The notes under the pieces were generated by a model. The model saw nothing but the letters and a program-made list of their open reading frames with translations, did not search any database and was not told where the DNA came from. Made by a program: the position numbers and the translations under genes. From positions 45,747-109,746 of the forward strand of contig SMWF01000061.1 of NCBI GenBank assembly GCA_004357385.1: a stretch of 64,000 nucleotides of DNA, read 5' to 3'. The DNA comes from Gammaproteobacteria bacterium. GTDB lineage: Bacteria > Pseudomonadota > Gammaproteobacteria > Pseudomonadales > Azotimanducaceae. Positions within the stretch are counted from its first letter, which is position 1, and every line of letters starts with the position of its first letter. This document shows positions 46,948 to 60,419 of the stretch, in pieces.

Positions 46948-49230
46948 ATGCTCAGTAAAGATCTCGAACAAACCCTGAATGGCGCTTTCAAGGAAGCACG
47001 TGCCAAGCGGCACGAGTTCATGACGGTGGAACACCTGCTGCTTGCGCTGTTGGACAACACGACGGCGATTGAAGTCCTGAAGGCGGTCGGTGCTGACATC
47101 GAGCGATTGCGCAAAGATTTGACCGAGTACATCGAGTCCACCACGCCCCTGATTCCTGCAGGCGACGCAGAAGCGGAAACGCAGCCGACACTCGGCTTCC
47201 AGCGCGTGCTGCAGCGGGCCGTGTTCCATGTCCAATCGTCGGGGCGCAAGGAGGTGTCCGGGGCGCAGGTGCTGGTTGCGATTTTCAGCGAGCAGGAATG
47301 CCAGTCGGTGTTCTTTCTCAAGCAGCAGGACGTTGCCCGCATCGATGTGGTCAACTACATCGCCCACGGCATCTCCAAAGTGGGTGGCGAAGAGGGTGAC
47401 AGCGAGGAGATCGAGGCCGACGAAGAAACCGTGCCCGGCGAGGGGCAACCCCAGAGTGCCCTGGAGGCCTTTACGACCAACCTCAACGAGCAAGCCCGCA
47501 ACGGCCGCATTGATCCGCTGATTGGCCGCGATCAGGAGCTTGAACGCGTGATTCAAGTGCTGTGCCGGCGCCGCAAGAACAATCCGCTGCTGACCGGAGA
47601 GTCCGGTGTGGGCAAGACCGCCATCGCCGAGGGACTGGCCAAGCGGATTGTCGACAAACAGGTGCCGGAAGTCGTGGCCGATAGCGTCGTGTATGCGCTG
47701 GATATGGGCGCGCTGCTGGCCGGCACCAAGTACCGGGGCGATTTCGAGAAGCGCTTCAAAATGCTGCTCGCTGAGCTGAAGAAACTACCGAACGCCATAC
47801 TGTTCATCGATGAGGTCCACACGATCATTGGCGCAGGGGCGGCGTCCGGTGGCGTGATGGATGCGTCGAACCTGTTGAAGCCGGTGCTGACGTCCGGTGA
47901 GCTACGCTGTATGGGCTCCACCACCTATCAGGAGTACCGGGGCATTTTCGACAAGGATCGGGCCTTATCAAGGCGCTTTCAGAAGATCGACGTCGTCGAG
48001 CCCGACGTGCACGACACCTACCAGATTCTCAAAGGGCTGAAATCACGCTACGAGGACCATTTCGGGTTGCGTTACACCGACAGAGCGCTGCGCGTCGCCG
48101 CGGAGCTGGCTGACCGGTACATTACCGATCGATTCCTGCCGGACAAAGCCATCGATGTCATCGATGAAGCGGGGGCTGCCCAGAAGCTGTTGCCTCCCAG
48201 CCGGCGCAAGAAGACGGTCGGGGTCGCCGATGTGGAGCGGGTGGTGGCGAAGATCGCGCGAATCCCCTCGGCCCAGGTGTCGACCTCGGACAAAACGGCG
48301 CTGAAGAATCTCGACAAGAATCTGAAGATGGTGGTGTTCGGTCAGGACGAAGCGATCGACACCCTGGCCTCGGCGATCAAGCTGGCGCGTGCAGGATTGA
48401 AGTCGGGCGACAAGCCAACCGGTTCATTTCTGTTTTCCGGGCCCACGGGCGTGGGCAAGACCGAAGTGTCCAAGCAACTCGCCATCATCATGGGCGTGGA
48501 GCTGCTGCGCTTCGACATGTCGGAGTACATGGAGCGGCATACCGTCTCACGGCTGATCGGCGCACCGCCGGGTTATGTCGGCTTCGATCAAGGTGGATTG
48601 CTGACCGAAGCGGTGACCAAGCACCCGCACTGTGTGGTGCTGTTGGATGAGGTGGAGAAGGCCCACTCGGAGGTGTTCAATCTGCTGCTGCAGGTCATGG
48701 ACCACGGCACCCTGACGGACAACAACGGCCGCAAAGCTGATTTTCGAAACGTGGTGCTGATCATGACCACCAATGCGGGCGCCCAGGAGTCCAGCCGGCG
48801 TTCAATGGGGTTCACCCACCAGGACCACTCCAGCGACGTCATGGAAGTGCTGAAGAAGATGTTCACGCCCGAGTTCCGAAACCGGCTCGACGCGATCATT
48901 CAGTTCAATGCGCTGGGTCCCGACGTAATCATTACGGTGGTCGATAAGTTCCTTACCGAACTGCAGGCGCAGCTCGATGAGAAACGAGTCCAGCTCGACG
49001 TCGATGAGGAAGCGCGCGAATGGCTGGCGGTCAAGGGATATGACGAAAAGATGGGTGCACGGCCGATGCAGCGGCTGATCCAAGAGAACATCAAAAGCCA
49101 GTTGGCGGAAGATATTCTGTTCGGTGAGTTGTCCAATGGGGGTGGGACAGTCTCTGTCTGCGTCGAAAACGACGAGCTGAAGCTCGTTATCGAGTCCACG
49201 TCTGCGAAGGCTACCGCGCGCGAAACGTAA
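46948..49230 (+). CDS. clpA: ATP-dependent Clp protease ATPase ClpA
   Basis: This 760-residue AAA+ unfoldase has an N-domain, a first ATPase domain with Walker A GESGVGKT (about 217) and Walker [15 protein letters not shown], and a second domain with Walker A GPTGVGKT (about 498) and [16 protein letters not shown]. The [11 protein letters not shown] pore loop is visible. It feeds substrates to ClpP, which is not in the window. It is co-oriented with clpS. The last 20 bases overlap the convergent infA. Confidence 0.98.
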   Translation: MLSKDLEQTLNGAFKEARAKRHEFMTVEHLLLALLDNTTAIEVLKAVGADIERLRKDLTEYIESTTPLIPAGDAEAETQPTLGFQRVLQRAVFHVQSSGRKEVSGAQVLVAIFSEQECQSVFFLKQQDVARIDVVNYIAHGISKVGGEEGDSEEIEADEETVPGEGQPQSALEAFTTNLNEQARNGRIDPLIGRDQELERVIQVLCRRRKNNPLLTGESGVGKTAIAEGLAKRIVDKQVPEVVADSVVYALDMGALLAGTKYRGDFEKRFKMLLAELKKLPNAILFIDEVHTIIGAGAASGGVMDASNLLKPVLTSGELRCMGSTTYQEYRGIFDKDRALSRRFQKIDVVEPDVHDTYQILKGLKSRYEDHFGLRYTDRALRVAAELADRYITDRFLPDKAIDVIDEAGAAQKLLPPSRRKKTVGVADVERVVAKIARIPSAQVSTSDKTALKNLDKNLKMVVFGQDEAIDTLASAIKLARAGLKSGDKPTGSFLFSGPTGVGKTEVSKQLAIIMGVELLRFDMSEYMERHTVSRLIGAPPGYVGFDQGGLLTEAVTKHPHCVVLLDEVEKAHSEVFNLLLQVMDHGTLTDNNGRKADFRNVVLIMTTNAGAQESSRRSMGFTHQDHSSDVMEVLKKMFTPEFRNRLDAIIQFNALGPDVIITVVDKFLTELQAQLDEKRVQLDVDEEAREWLAVKGYDEKMGARPMQRLIQENIKSQLAEDILFGELSNGGGTVSVCVENDELKLVIESTSAKATARET

Positions 49231-49429
49231 TCCGACCCTTGCTCAAGTCGTAAGGCGTCAGTTCGACCTTCACCTTGTCGCCGGTAATCAGACGGATGTA
49301 GTTTTTGCGCATCTTTCCGGAGATGTGGGCGGTAACCACGTGGCCGTTCTCGAGTTCGACGCGGAACATGGTGTTCGGCAGCGTATCGATGATCGTGCCT
49401 TCCATCTCGATCTGTTCTTCTTTCGCCAT
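49211..49429 (-). CDS. infA: Translation initiation factor IF-1
   Basis: This 72-residue OB-fold protein matches IF-1 over its whole length ([54 protein letters not shown]). A GAGAGG ribosome-binding sequence lies 4 bases upstream of the ATG at 49429. The frame can be extended upstream to overlap bpt, but the ATG gives the universal length. Sitting between bpt and clpA is a conserved gammaproteobacterial position. Confidence 0.98.
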   Translation of the reverse strand: MAKEEQIEMEGTIIDTLPNTMFRVELENGHVVTAHISGKMRKNYIRLITGDKVKVELTPYDLSKGRITFRAR

Positions 49430-49491
49430 AAACCTCTCGGTTGGAAAATCGACGCGCATTCTGGCGTATCGACCCGCCGAAGTCACGTGAA

Positions 49492-50202
49492 TCAACGCAT
49501 GAGCACCCATCGGTTCTTGACGAACAGCTCGATCGGACGGAAGTCGATCTTGTAGTTCATCTTGGCGCAGTCCTTGATCCAGTAGCCCAGGTACAGGTGC
49601 TTGAGGTTGCGCTGCTGGCACAACTGGATCTGACGCAGCACGGAGTAGGTACCAAGACCGCGGTCGGAGAACTCCGGGTCGAAGAAGGTGTAGATGGCCG
49701 ACAGTCCGTCCGGCAGCATGTCGGTGACGGCCACCGCGATGGGTCGTCGTTTCAGATACAGGGTCAGGAATGCGGTGTGTCCCCAACTGCTCAACAGAAA
49801 CGATCGGAACTGCTCCACGGAGGGCGGGTCCATGTCACCGTCGCCGTGCCGATCACGTATGTAGCGTGCATACAGATCGAAGTACTCTGGTGAGTAGCAC
49901 GCATCGACAATCCGCATCTCCACGTCCTGGTTGAGGCTCAGGGAACGCCGGAAGCGGCGCTTCCAGGTGAACTGTTCCACTGGCACGCGGGCGGGAACAC
50001 AGGCGTCACAGCCCTGGCAGTGCGGGCGATACAGGTGACTGCCGCTGCGCCGGAATCCGTTGCGGGTCAACGCGCCGTAGGTTGCCTGATCGATGGTATC
50101 GCGCGGATCCAGGAACAGCGTCCGCGCCTGCCGGTCGTCGAGGTAGCTGCACGGATGCGCAGGCGTCAGGTAGAACTGTTTGCTGCTCAACTCGTCCTTC
50201 AT
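49492..50202 (-). CDS. bpt: Aspartate/glutamate leucyltransferase
   Basis: This 236-residue enzyme attaches leucine to proteins that begin with Asp or Glu, marking them for ClpS. The family core is [83 protein letters not shown] and [29 protein letters not shown]. The ATG at 50202 overlaps the aat stop (ATGA). With aat, clpS and clpA nearby it completes the bacterial N-degron branch for acidic residues. Confidence 0.95.
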   Translation of the reverse strand: MKDELSSKQFYLTPAHPCSYLDDRQARTLFLDPRDTIDQATYGALTRNGFRRSGSHLYRPHCQGCDACVPARVPVEQFTWKRRFRRSLSLNQDVEMRIVDACYSPEYFDLYARYIRDRHGDGDMDPPSVEQFRSFLLSSWGHTAFLTLYLKRRPIAVAVTDMLPDGLSAIYTFFDPEFSDRGLGTYSVLRQIQLCQQRNLKHLYLGYWIKDCAKMNYKIDFRPIELFVKNRWVLMR

Positions 50203-50915
50203 GGAAGCTCCACATCGAACTGCCACGGACCCAGGCGGGTTTCGGCTCGGGCATTGGTGTCCAACCGGTCCGCGAACTCCGACCGCGGGATCTCGTACAC
50301 GCCCAGCCGCTCGAGATGCGGATTCAGCATCTGACAGTCGATCAGCGTGAACTCCCAGGCCTCGAGCTGCGCGGCCAGACCGACCAGCGCCACTTTCGAG
50401 GCGTCATTGCGGCGGCTGAACATGGATTCGCCGAAAAACATCCTGCCGAGCGAGACTCCGTACAATCCGCCTACGAGGGTGTCTTGGTACCACGCCTCGA
50501 CCGAATGCGCAAAGCCTCGCTGGTGCAGCTGTGTGTAGGCCGTGCACATCTCGGGGGTGATCCACGTGCCTGCAGTGTCCTTGGGATCGCTACGCGGTTC
50601 TGCACAAGCGGCCAACACCTCGGTGAAGCGGGTGTCCATGCTCAGCCGGTATTCCTTGCGGCGCAGGCGTTTGCGCAGGCTTTTGGAGATGTGCAGCTCC
50701 CCGGGGCCCAGCACGGCGCGCGGGTCGGGCGACCACCACAACACCGGGCCCGTGTCATCGTCGTACCAGGGAAAAATGCCGTGCGCGTAGGCGCTGAGCA
50801 ACCGTTCGGGGGTCAACTCGCCACCGACGGCGAGCAGGCCGTTGGGTTCGTCCAGCGCGGCTGCGATCGGCGGGAAGCCGTCGCCGTCACCGAGTACCCT
50901 GAGCGGGCCGGGCAT
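50199..50915 (-). CDS. aat: Leucyl/phenylalanyl-tRNA-protein transferase
   Basis: This 238-residue GNAT-fold enzyme adds Leu or Phe to proteins starting with Lys or Arg. FPPIAAALDEPNGLLAVGGELTPERLLSAYAHGIFPWYD, WWSPDPRAVL and GFAHSVEAWYQDTLVGGLYGVSLGRMFFGESMFSR are unmistakable. The ATG at 50915 begins four bases after the trxB stop. It is translationally coupled to bpt, so the two N-end transferases are co-expressed. Confidence 0.97.
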   Translation of the reverse strand: MPGPLRVLGDGDGFPPIAAALDEPNGLLAVGGELTPERLLSAYAHGIFPWYDDDTGPVLWWSPDPRAVLGPGELHISKSLRKRLRRKEYRLSMDTRFTEVLAACAEPRSDPKDTAGTWITPEMCTAYTQLHQRGFAHSVEAWYQDTLVGGLYGVSLGRMFFGESMFSRRNDASKVALVGLAAQLEAWEFTLIDCQMLNPHLERLGVYEIPRSEFADRLDTNARAETRLGPWQFDVELP

Positions 50916-50919
50916 GGCT

Positions 50920-52211
<1,292 letters not shown>

Positions 52212-52387
52212 TCAGCTAGCCGTCAGGAAAAGCCGGATATCATACGCTACGCGTGCTGATTGCCAAATCTTTGCTGTTCGAAGCCGCCGCATCTCCTCGT
52301 GCCTTGGTATACGACTGCTGTGAAGGCCAGACATTGAACACCTGATTAGAGGTTCCTTAAGTAACGTTCTGAAATAAATAACAAAAT

Positions 52388-52416
52388 TTGTCGCTTTTTT
52401 GGAATGGAGGTACACT
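52388..52416 (+). promoter_or_regulatory. Putative ftsK promoter
   Basis: TTGTCG (52388-52393) and TACACT (52411-52416) are separated by exactly 17 bases. The region upstream, from 52300 to 52387, is AT-rich compared with the rest of the window. The hexamers match consensus at 3 and 4 of 6 positions. No LexA-type box was found. Confidence 0.5.
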
Positions 52417-52462
52417 CGGGTGTGGCTTCGGCGAAGCTCCGGTAAGGAATGGAGAGGCAACC

Positions 52463-54733
52463 GTGACGACAGCGAAAGTGACCACAGCGAATTCACTGGT
52501 CGGTGGAGCGCCGCTCAAAGAGATCGCACTCATTGCGTTGGCGACGCTGGCAGTGTTTCTGTTGCTGGCGTTGTGGTCCTACTCGCCCTCGGATCCCGCC
52601 TGGAGTTATCAAGGCACCGGGCTGGAGACCACCAATCTGGTGGGTTCCAGCGGAGCGTGGTCGGCGGATGTGCTGTTGTCTCTGTTCGGCGCGCTGGCCT
52701 ATCTGCTGCCGCCCGCCTGCGTCATCGGTGGCTGGCGCGCCGTACGCGACCAGGCGCTGACCGGGGCGCTGATCTCGGTTCGATTGTCGGGCTGGCTGGT
52801 GCTTCTCATCGGTGGTTGCGTGCTGGCCCGCCTGCACGTGCAAGCCAGCGGTGTCTGGCCTGCGGGCCCCGGCGGTATGCTCGGCGACTGGCTGGTGGTG
52901 TTTGGCTTGCCGGTGCTGAACTGGGTGGGCTTGACGCTGATCTCGCTGGTCGCAGCCGCGCTCGGCGCGCAGGCCGCATTGGGCTTTTCCTGGGTGCGAT
53001 TCGCAGAGCGGGTCGGCCGGGTCATTCATTCGCTCGCCCGACGCTCGCTCAGCCTGCTCGATCGGTGGCAGGGCCGGCGTGACGCCTCCCGGGCGCAGCA
53101 GCGGGATATCAGGCAACGTGGCAAGCAGCGCAGGAAAGCGGTCGAACTCGAACGCAAGCGCCAGGCCAATCGCAAAGTGCCGCGCATCAATGCCGCCGGC
53201 CAGAGGCACGCCCGACAGCCGGAAATTCAACATGAGCTGTTCGATCGTAACGCCGGCAGCGGAATGCCGGATTTCGAGTTGCTGGACGATCATCCGGCCG
53301 AAGGCAATGCCGGCTACTCCGATGAGTCGCTGGATGCCATGGCCCGGCTGCTGGAACTGAAGCTTCGAGACTTCGGCGTGGACGCCGAGGTGGTCTCCAT
53401 TCTCCCGGGGCCGGTGATCACCCGGTTCGAACTGCAGCCGGCGCCGGGTGTGAAGGTCAGTCGCATTACCAGTCTGGTCAAGGATCTGGCGCGTTCCCTG
53501 GCGGTAATCAGCGTTCGTATCGTGGAAGTCATCCCCGGTAAGTCGGTGGTCGGCATCGAGATCCCCAACGAGCACCGTGCGGTAGTACGCTTGAAGGATC
53601 TGCTCACCTCGGCTGAGTATCGAAACGCCAAATCGCCGTTGAGCCTGGCGCTGGGCCAGGACATTGCCGGTGAATCGGTGGTGGTCGACATTACCAAGAT
53701 GCCGCACCTGCTGGTCGCCGGTACCACCGGGTCCGGTAAGTCGGTGGGTGTGAACGCGATGTTGCTGAGCATCCTGTACAAGGCGACCCCCGAAGACGTG
53801 CGGATGATCATGGTCGACCCGAAGATGCTCGAGCTGTCGGTATACGAGGGCATCCCGCACCTGCTGACGCCGGTGGTGACCGACATGAAGGAAGCCGCAC
53901 GGGCGCTGCACTGGTGCGTGGGCGAGATGGAACGCCGCTACCGGCTCATGGCGGCGCTCGGCGTTCGGAACCTGGCCGGTTACAACAAGCGCGTCAAAGA
54001 CGAAAAGAGCATCCCCGATCCACTCTGGCCCGCAGATTCGGACGAGGAAGCACCGCCGCTGACGGCGATACCGCTGATCGTGGTGGTGATCGACGAATTT
54101 GCCGACATGATAATGATCGTCGGCAAGCAAGTCGAACAACTGATCGCCCGGATTGCCCAGAAGGCCCGCGCCGCCGGCATCCACCTGATACTCGCCACGC
54201 AACGTCCTTCGGTCGACGTCATCACCGGTTTGATCAAGGCGAACATTCCGGCGCGGCTCAGCTTCCAGGTGTCCTCGAAGGTCGATTCCCGGACCATTCT
54301 CGATCAGGGCGGTGCGGAGCAACTGCTTGGGCACGGGGACATGCTCTACCTGGCGCCCGGGACCGCGTTGCCGATGCGCGTCCACGGCGCCTTCGTGTCC
54401 GACGAGGAAGTTCACCGGGTCGCCGCGGATTGGCGCAAGCGCGGTGCACCCGATTACCACAACGAGGTACTCGAAGGTGCTTCGGTGGGCACGTCGGACT
54501 TCGTCATTGATGGTGGCAGCAATGGCAGCGCCGAGCAGGATGACGAACTGTATGACGAAGCGGTCAATTTCGTCATCGAATCCCGGCGTGCCTCCATTTC
54601 GGGGGTCCAACGCAAACTGCGCGTTGGTTACAACCGGGCGGCGCGTTTGATCGAAGCGATGGAAGCGGTCGGGGTGGTGTCGGAGATGGGCACCAACGGT
54701 TCGCGCGAGGTGCTGGTCCCGAAACGTGATTAG
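52463..54733 (+). CDS. ftsK: DNA translocase FtsK
   Basis: This 756-residue protein links cell division to chromosome segregation. Four transmembrane helices occupy the first ~185 residues, then a basic linker (about 195-250), shorter than in E. coli FtsK. The RecA-like motor follows with Walker A GTTGSGKS (about 420) and Walker [15 protein letters not shown], plus [21 protein letters not shown]. The gamma winged helix is at the end ([38 protein letters not shown]). The GTG at 52463 is chosen because GGAGAGG precedes it by 6 bases. Confidence 0.97.
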   Translation: MTTAKVTTANSLVGGAPLKEIALIALATLAVFLLLALWSYSPSDPAWSYQGTGLETTNLVGSSGAWSADVLLSLFGALAYLLPPACVIGGWRAVRDQALTGALISVRLSGWLVLLIGGCVLARLHVQASGVWPAGPGGMLGDWLVVFGLPVLNWVGLTLISLVAAALGAQAALGFSWVRFAERVGRVIHSLARRSLSLLDRWQGRRDASRAQQRDIRQRGKQRRKAVELERKRQANRKVPRINAAGQRHARQPEIQHELFDRNAGSGMPDFELLDDHPAEGNAGYSDESLDAMARLLELKLRDFGVDAEVVSILPGPVITRFELQPAPGVKVSRITSLVKDLARSLAVISVRIVEVIPGKSVVGIEIPNEHRAVVRLKDLLTSAEYRNAKSPLSLALGQDIAGESVVVDITKMPHLLVAGTTGSGKSVGVNAMLLSILYKATPEDVRMIMVDPKMLELSVYEGIPHLLTPVVTDMKEAARALHWCVGEMERRYRLMAALGVRNLAGYNKRVKDEKSIPDPLWPADSDEEAPPLTAIPLIVVVIDEFADMIMIVGKQVEQLIARIAQKARAAGIHLILATQRPSVDVITGLIKANIPARLSFQVSSKVDSRTILDQGGAEQLLGHGDMLYLAPGTALPMRVHGAFVSDEEVHRVAADWRKRGAPDYHNEVLEGASVGTSDFVIDGGSNGSAEQDDELYDEAVNFVIESRRASISGVQRKLRVGYNRAARLIEAMEAVGVVSEMGTNGSREVLVPKRD

Positions 54734-55421
54734 TCGAGTGCTGACACGCCTCCTGACACCCATGGTGACGCTGGGCCTCGTGACCCTCTTGGGTGCGTCA
54801 GCCGCGATGCCCGCGGCTGGCGCCTATGCAGACGAAGCGGGTGCGGCCCTGGGAGAGCGGCTTGCTGCAATTCGCCAGTTCGAGGCCAGGTTCACCCAGA
54901 CGGTCTTCGGCGCACGGGGTGAGGTGCTACAGAATGCCGAGGGTCGGCTCGCCATCGAGCGACCGTGGCGCTTCCGTTGGGAAGTCGACGCACCGTACCC
55001 GCAGCTCATCGTGACCGTGTCCGGGCCCGACGGAGAGCGCATCTACATCCACGATCCGGATCTGGATCAGGTCACTATCCGCAGCCTGGATGATTCACTG
55101 TCAGGCACGCCGGCGATGATCCTGGCAGGCGATCCCGACCAGATCGCCATCCAGTTCGAAGTCTCTCGGCGAGATACGGACGGTGGCGAACTGTTCGAGC
55201 TCACGCCGCGCGACGTGCGTTCGTTGTATGACCGATTGCACCTGATATTCGGTGCCGAGCACCTGGAACGCATCGAGATCCTCGATTCCTTCGGCCAGAT
55301 GACCCAAGTAAGCTTCTCCGACGTCACATTGAACGAACCCATCGATCCGGCGCGGTTCAGCTTCGAAATTCCTGCCGGTGCTGAGGTCATCGACGATGTC
55401 GGAGACGCTGCCATTCATTGA
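54726..55421 (+). CDS. lolA: Outer-membrane lipoprotein carrier protein LolA
   Basis: This 231-residue periplasmic chaperone shuttles lipoproteins from LolCDE to LolB. It has an N-terminal signal peptide (about 1-35, cleavage after an Ala-rich segment near AYA-DEA), and family sequences [37 protein letters not shown] and [11 protein letters not shown]. Its GTG overlaps the ftsK stop; an in-frame GTG at 54738 is an alternative start. Its last 26 bases overlap rarA. Confidence 0.93.
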   Translation: MISRVLTRLLTPMVTLGLVTLLGASAAMPAAGAYADEAGAALGERLAAIRQFEARFTQTVFGARGEVLQNAEGRLAIERPWRFRWEVDAPYPQLIVTVSGPDGERIYIHDPDLDQVTIRSLDDSLSGTPAMILAGDPDQIAIQFEVSRRDTDGGELFELTPRDVRSLYDRLHLIFGAEHLERIEILDSFGQMTQVSFSDVTLNEPIDPARFSFEIPAGAEVIDDVGDAAIH

Positions 55422-56727
55422 TGCCGTTCCAGGGGCGCCTCTGGCCGCGCGCATGCGGCCGCGTGTGCTCGAGGAATTCGTTGGCCAGGACCATCTGATC
55501 GGTCCCGGCCGACCGCTGTCGCGGATCGCGGAGCAGGATCAGCTGCACTCGATGATCCTCTGGGGTCCACCGGGCACGGGTAAAACCACCCTCGCACGCC
55601 TGCTGGCCCAGCACTCTTCGGCGCAGTGGATTTCAATGTCGGCCGTACTGGCCGGGGTGAAAGACGTGCGCCAAGCCGTCGCGGATGCGCAGGTGGCCCT
55701 CGCCCAGGGCCAACGGACGATCCTGTTCGTCGATGAGGTGCACCGGTTCAACAAGGCGCAGCAGGACGCGTTCCTGCCGCACGTGGAAGCCGGAACCGTT
55801 ACGCTGATCGGCGCGACTACCGAGAACCCCTCGTTCGAGGTCATCGGGGCATTGCTGTCCCGGGTTCGGGTGTATGTGCTGAAGCGCATCGAGGATGAAG
55901 CGCTGGGCATCCTGATCGATCGCGCGCTGGCGGATTCCGAGCGCGGTCTCGGTAACGAAGGGCTCACCCTGGCGGACGATGCGCGGCAACTGTTGATCGA
56001 TATCGCCGATGGCGATGCCCGCCGCGCGCTGAATCTGCTGGAAATTTCAGCCCAGCTGGTGGATTCCAGCGCGACCATCACCGCGACGACCGCGGCGGCA
56101 GCGGCGGGCGAACGCCAGCGGCGCTTCGACAAAGGCGGCGATGTGTTTTACGACCAGATCTCCGCGCTGCACAAGGCGGTGCGCGGCAGCTCGCCGGATG
56201 CAGCACTCTACTGGTTGTGCAGGATGCTCGATGGCGGCTGCGACCCGGTATACATCGCCCGGCGGGTGACCCGCATGGCCAGCGAGGACATCGGCAATGC
56301 AGACCCGCGGGCCTTGCAACTCGCCCTGGCGGCGTGGGATGCGTATCTGCGGCTCGGATCCCCGGAAGGCGAGCTGGCGATTGCCCAGGTGGTGAGCTAC
56401 CTCGCCTCGGTGCCGAAGTCCAACGCAGTGGATCAGGCCTACTCGCGCGCCATGGCCGACGTCCGTGCCAGTCCTTCCCACGAGGTTCCGTTGCGCTTGC
56501 GCAACGCCCCGACGCAGCTCATGAAGGAGTTCGGACACGGCAAGGACTACCGCTACGCGCACGATGAGGAAGGCGGCTACGCGGCCGGCGAACGCTACTT
56601 TCCGGACGAAATGGCGGATGCGGTGTACTACGAACCGCTGCCGCGCGGTTTCGAGCAGCGGATTCGCGAGCGGCTCGAGCGGTTGCGCGCGCGGGATGCC
56701 GAGGTGTCCGGAGAGTCGGACACGTGA
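55396..56727 (+). CDS. rarA: Replication-associated recombination protein RarA (MgsA)
   Basis: This 443-residue AAA+ protein acts at stalled replication forks and belongs to the clamp-loader ATPase superfamily. Walker A is WGPPGTGKTTLARLLA, Walker B ILFVDEVHRFNKAQQDAFLPHVE, sensor 1 LIGATTENPSFEVIGALLSR; GDARRALNLLE is sensor 2. The C-terminal domain has MASEDIGNADPRALQLALAAWDA and KEFGHGKDYRYAHDEEGGY. The ATG at 55396 lies inside lolA. It is followed by crcB through a GTGA overlap. Confidence 0.96.
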   Translation: MSETLPFIDAVPGAPLAARMRPRVLEEFVGQDHLIGPGRPLSRIAEQDQLHSMILWGPPGTGKTTLARLLAQHSSAQWISMSAVLAGVKDVRQAVADAQVALAQGQRTILFVDEVHRFNKAQQDAFLPHVEAGTVTLIGATTENPSFEVIGALLSRVRVYVLKRIEDEALGILIDRALADSERGLGNEGLTLADDARQLLIDIADGDARRALNLLEISAQLVDSSATITATTAAAAAGERQRRFDKGGDVFYDQISALHKAVRGSSPDAALYWLCRMLDGGCDPVYIARRVTRMASEDIGNADPRALQLALAAWDAYLRLGSPEGELAIAQVVSYLASVPKSNAVDQAYSRAMADVRASPSHEVPLRLRNAPTQLMKEFGHGKDYRYAHDEEGGYAAGERYFPDEMADAVYYEPLPRGFEQRIRERLERLRARDAEVSGESDT

Positions 56728-57113
56728 TCCAGACCCTACTGTGGGTCGCGGCCGGTGGGGCGCTTGGCGCGGTTGCGCGATTTCTACTGTCGAACCTCGT
56801 CGTCACCTGGACCGCCAACAGCTTCCCCTGGAACACGTTGACGGTGAACGTGCTCGGGTCCTTTGCCCTCGGCGCGGTGTTTGCGGGCTTGAGTGATCTG
56901 CACTGGTTTCATACCATCGCGCGCCCTTTTTTCATCATAGGTCTGCTTGGCGCGTTCACTACCTTTTCCGCGTTCTCTCTGGAGTCGTTGACGCTGGTCG
57001 AAGACGGCCGCGCGTGGCTGGCCGTGGCCTATGCCCTCAGCAGCGTCTTCGGATGCGTTGCGGCCGCCTGGCTCGGCGTGCGGCTCGTTGGATCGACCAC
57101 GTTAGGATTGTAA
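56724..57113 (+). CDS. crcB: Fluoride ion channel CrcB/Fluc
   Basis: This 129-residue, four-helix membrane protein exports fluoride as a dimer. GGALGAVARFLLS, FPWNTLTVNVLGSFALGAV and GLLGAFTTFSAFSLES are the family-defining segments, including the conserved Asn and the sodium-site GxxTTFS-like turn. The GTG overlaps the rarA stop. No fluoride riboswitch is present; expression appears coupled to rarA. Confidence 0.94.
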   Translation: MIQTLLWVAAGGALGAVARFLLSNLVVTWTANSFPWNTLTVNVLGSFALGAVFAGLSDLHWFHTIARPFFIIGLLGAFTTFSAFSLESLTLVEDGRAWLAVAYALSSVFGCVAAAWLGVRLVGSTTLGL

Positions 57114-58415
<1,302 letters not shown>

Positions 58416-58421
58416 CCTCGC

Positions 58422-59828
58422 ATGGAATACCTGCCGCTGTTCGTTTCCCTGAAGGGGCGGGCCTGTCTGGTGGTGGGGGCGGGGAGCGTTGCGTTGCGCA
58501 AACTCGAGTGGTTGGTCGAGGCGTCCGCGGACGTCTCGCTGGTCGCCAGGGAGATCCCCGCGGGGACCGGGCAGTTTGCGGCGCAACACGGCGTGACGCA
58601 GACCGAACGGGACTTTGAGCCCGGCGATGTGGTGGGTCGGTATCTCGTGGTGGCGGCGACTAACGATGCCACGGTCAATCAGGCCATCTATGCAGCCTGC
58701 GAAGCCAACGCGGTACTCGTCAACACGGTCGACGATGCTGCGTTGTCCAGCGCGATCTTTCCCTCGATCGTCAATCGCGATCCGGTGCTCGTGGCGATTG
58801 GCACCGGCGGCCGTTCACCCACGCTGGCGCGTCTGGTTCGGGGCTGGATGGAACGGCGACTTCCCGCTCGGCTGGGTGCCCTGGCGGACTGGGCGGGGGA
58901 TTGGCGGGCGCGGGTCAAGGATGCGCTGCCGTCGATCGATGCGCGGCGCGCATTCTGGGAGTCGACGCTGGAGAGTTCCATTGCGGAGGCGGTCTATCGC
59001 GGCGAGGTCGACGCTGCAGATCGCCAGATCGCCGAACGTCTGGAGCAGAACGAGAGGCTGGGCGAGCTCGTGGGTTTTGTCTCGCTGGTCGGTGCCGGCC
59101 CCGGTGATCCCGAGCTGCTGACCCTCAAGGCGTTGCGCTGTCTGGAGCAGGCCGATGTCATCTACTACGACAACCTGGTCTCGGATGCGGTTCTCGATCT
59201 CGCGCGGCGCGAGGCCAAACGAATATACGTCGGCAAGAAAAGGGCGGAGCACACCGCAACACAGGATGAGATCAACGCGATGCTCGTGGACGCCGCTATG
59301 GCAGGCCAACGGGTCGTTCGGCTGAAAGGTGGCGATCCGTCAATCTTCTCCAGGGGTGGCGAAGAGCTCGAAGCCCTGACGGCGCATGGTATCGCGCATG
59401 AAATCGTGCCCGGCATTACGGCGGCGATGGGCTGCGCCGCCTATGCGGGCATTCCTCTTACCCATCGCGATCTAGCGCAATCGGTTCGCTTTGTCACCGG
59501 CCATCGGGCCAGCGATCGCACCAATCTCGACTGGCCGGAACTCGCCAAACCCGATCAGACCCTGGTGATCTACATGGGCCTGGGTGGTCTGGAGAGCATC
59601 TGTGAACACCTGATCGCCAACGGCATGGATCCGGCGACCCCCGCCGCGCTGATCGTGCGCGGCACCCTGCCGGATATGGAGGTGGTCGAGGCGCCGGTCG
59701 CAGAGCTCGCACAAGCCGTTCGCGAACACGCGATCAAAGGGCCGACCACCATCATCATTGGCAAGGTCGTCGGCGTGCGCGCGGCTGCGGCGGGTCAAGC
59801 GCCTGCGGCGGGTAGCGAGTCCAGCTAG
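58422..59828 (+). CDS. cysG: Siroheme synthase CysG (trifunctional)
   Basis: This 468-residue enzyme makes siroheme from uroporphyrinogen III. The N-terminal dehydrogenase/ferrochelatase domain (about 1-200) begins with VVGAGSVALRKLEWLVEA and includes FPSIVNRDPVLVAIGTGGRSPTLARLV. The C-terminal methyltransferase starts at about 215: VSLVGAGPGDPELLTLKALRCLEQADVIYYDNLVSDAVL and LKGGDPSIFSRGGEELEAL. Siroheme is needed by the sulfite reductase at 11-13 kb. The stop overlaps tusE on the other strand by four bases. Confidence 0.97.
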   Translation: MEYLPLFVSLKGRACLVVGAGSVALRKLEWLVEASADVSLVAREIPAGTGQFAAQHGVTQTERDFEPGDVVGRYLVVAATNDATVNQAIYAACEANAVLVNTVDDAALSSAIFPSIVNRDPVLVAIGTGGRSPTLARLVRGWMERRLPARLGALADWAGDWRARVKDALPSIDARRAFWESTLESSIAEAVYRGEVDAADRQIAERLEQNERLGELVGFVSLVGAGPGDPELLTLKALRCLEQADVIYYDNLVSDAVLDLARREAKRIYVGKKRAEHTATQDEINAMLVDAAMAGQRVVRLKGGDPSIFSRGGEELEALTAHGIAHEIVPGITAAMGCAAYAGIPLTHRDLAQSVRFVTGHRASDRTNLDWPELAKPDQTLVIYMGLGGLESICEHLIANGMDPATPAALIVRGTLPDMEVVEAPVAELAQAVREHAIKGPTTIIIGKVVGVRAAAAGQAPAAGSESS

Positions 59829-60136
59829 ATACAGTTGGTCGGGCGCGGCAGCCCCGCAATCTTCGCAGCCACCTTGGCCGGGTTGCCGGGAAACAACCCC
59901 AACAGGTAAATGCTGGTGCCTTTATCTGCGCCGAGCGACTCCTGAACCAGTTTCACCAGCGGCCGCATCGACGGTGAAACACCGGTCTCGCGATGAAAGT
60001 CGCGCAGTACCTTCAGCACGTCCCAATGCGCATCCGTGAGGTCGACCTCCTCAGCGGTGGCGAGCTCGACCGCGACCTTAGGATCCCACGCCGAGAGTTC
60101 CTTCAGGTACCCGTCGTTGTCAAGCTCCAGTGTCAT
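59825..60136 (-). CDS. tusE: Sulfur relay protein TusE (DsrC family)
   Basis: This 103-residue protein receives sulfur from TusBCD and hands it to MnmA. The C-terminus GLPRPTNCI carries the single reactive cysteine, and the position about 11 residues earlier, which is Cys in dissimilatory DsrC, is not Cys here. That favours TusE over a sulfur-oxidation DsrC. The N-terminal part (YLKELSAWDPKVAVELATAEEVDLTDAHWDVLKVLRDF) is typical. It is last in the tusD-tusC-tusB-tusE order. Confidence 0.93.
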   Translation of the reverse strand: MTLELDNDGYLKELSAWDPKVAVELATAEEVDLTDAHWDVLKVLRDFHRETGVSPSMRPLVKLVQESLGADKGTSIYLLGLFPGNPAKVAAKIAGLPRPTNCI

Positions 60137-60146
60137 CGTCGGGAGT

Positions 60147-60419
60147 TCACGACCAGGTTACGATGGGGATGTGCTCACAGGCGAGTTCCACGAATCGAGC
60201 GTCGTCGATGAGTTGCACGTCGGGAGCGGTTTTGCCCGTCAGGCCCCGTGCGCGCACGTCGACTTCCAGCGCGTAAACCGTGACGGCTTCGGCTGGGGCA
60301 ACCGTCGCGCAGTACACGCCGTGCTCGATCAGCAGAATGGCATCGCCCGGAAGTGCCGCTGCGAGACAGCTCGTGATGGCCGGGTTGCTCGGTGGTTTGT
60401 TGACCAGGTGTAGGGTCAT
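60147..60419 (-). CDS. tusB: Sulfur relay protein TusB (DsrH family)
   Basis: This 90-residue protein is part of the TusBCD complex that relays sulfur to TusE. It begins MTLHLVNKPPSNP and contains GDAILLIEHGVYCA and YALEVDVRARGLTG, matching DsrH/TusB. Its start overlaps the tusC stop (ATGA). It is weakly conserved, so the call leans on its position within the operon. Confidence 0.86.
   Translation of the reverse strand: MTLHLVNKPPSNPAITSCLAAALPGDAILLIEHGVYCATVAPAEAVTVYALEVDVRARGLTGKTAPDVQLIDDARFVELACEHIPIVTWS

Noticed and set aside
52320..52400. LexA/SOS box upstream of ftsK (GAAC and GTTC half-sites)
   Set aside because: Spacing between the half-sites (N10) does not fit either the CTGT-N8-ACAG or the GTTC-N7-GTTC type.
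56690..56724. Fluoride riboswitch before crcB
   Set aside because: crcB begins inside the rarA stop codon, leaving no untranslated leader for one.
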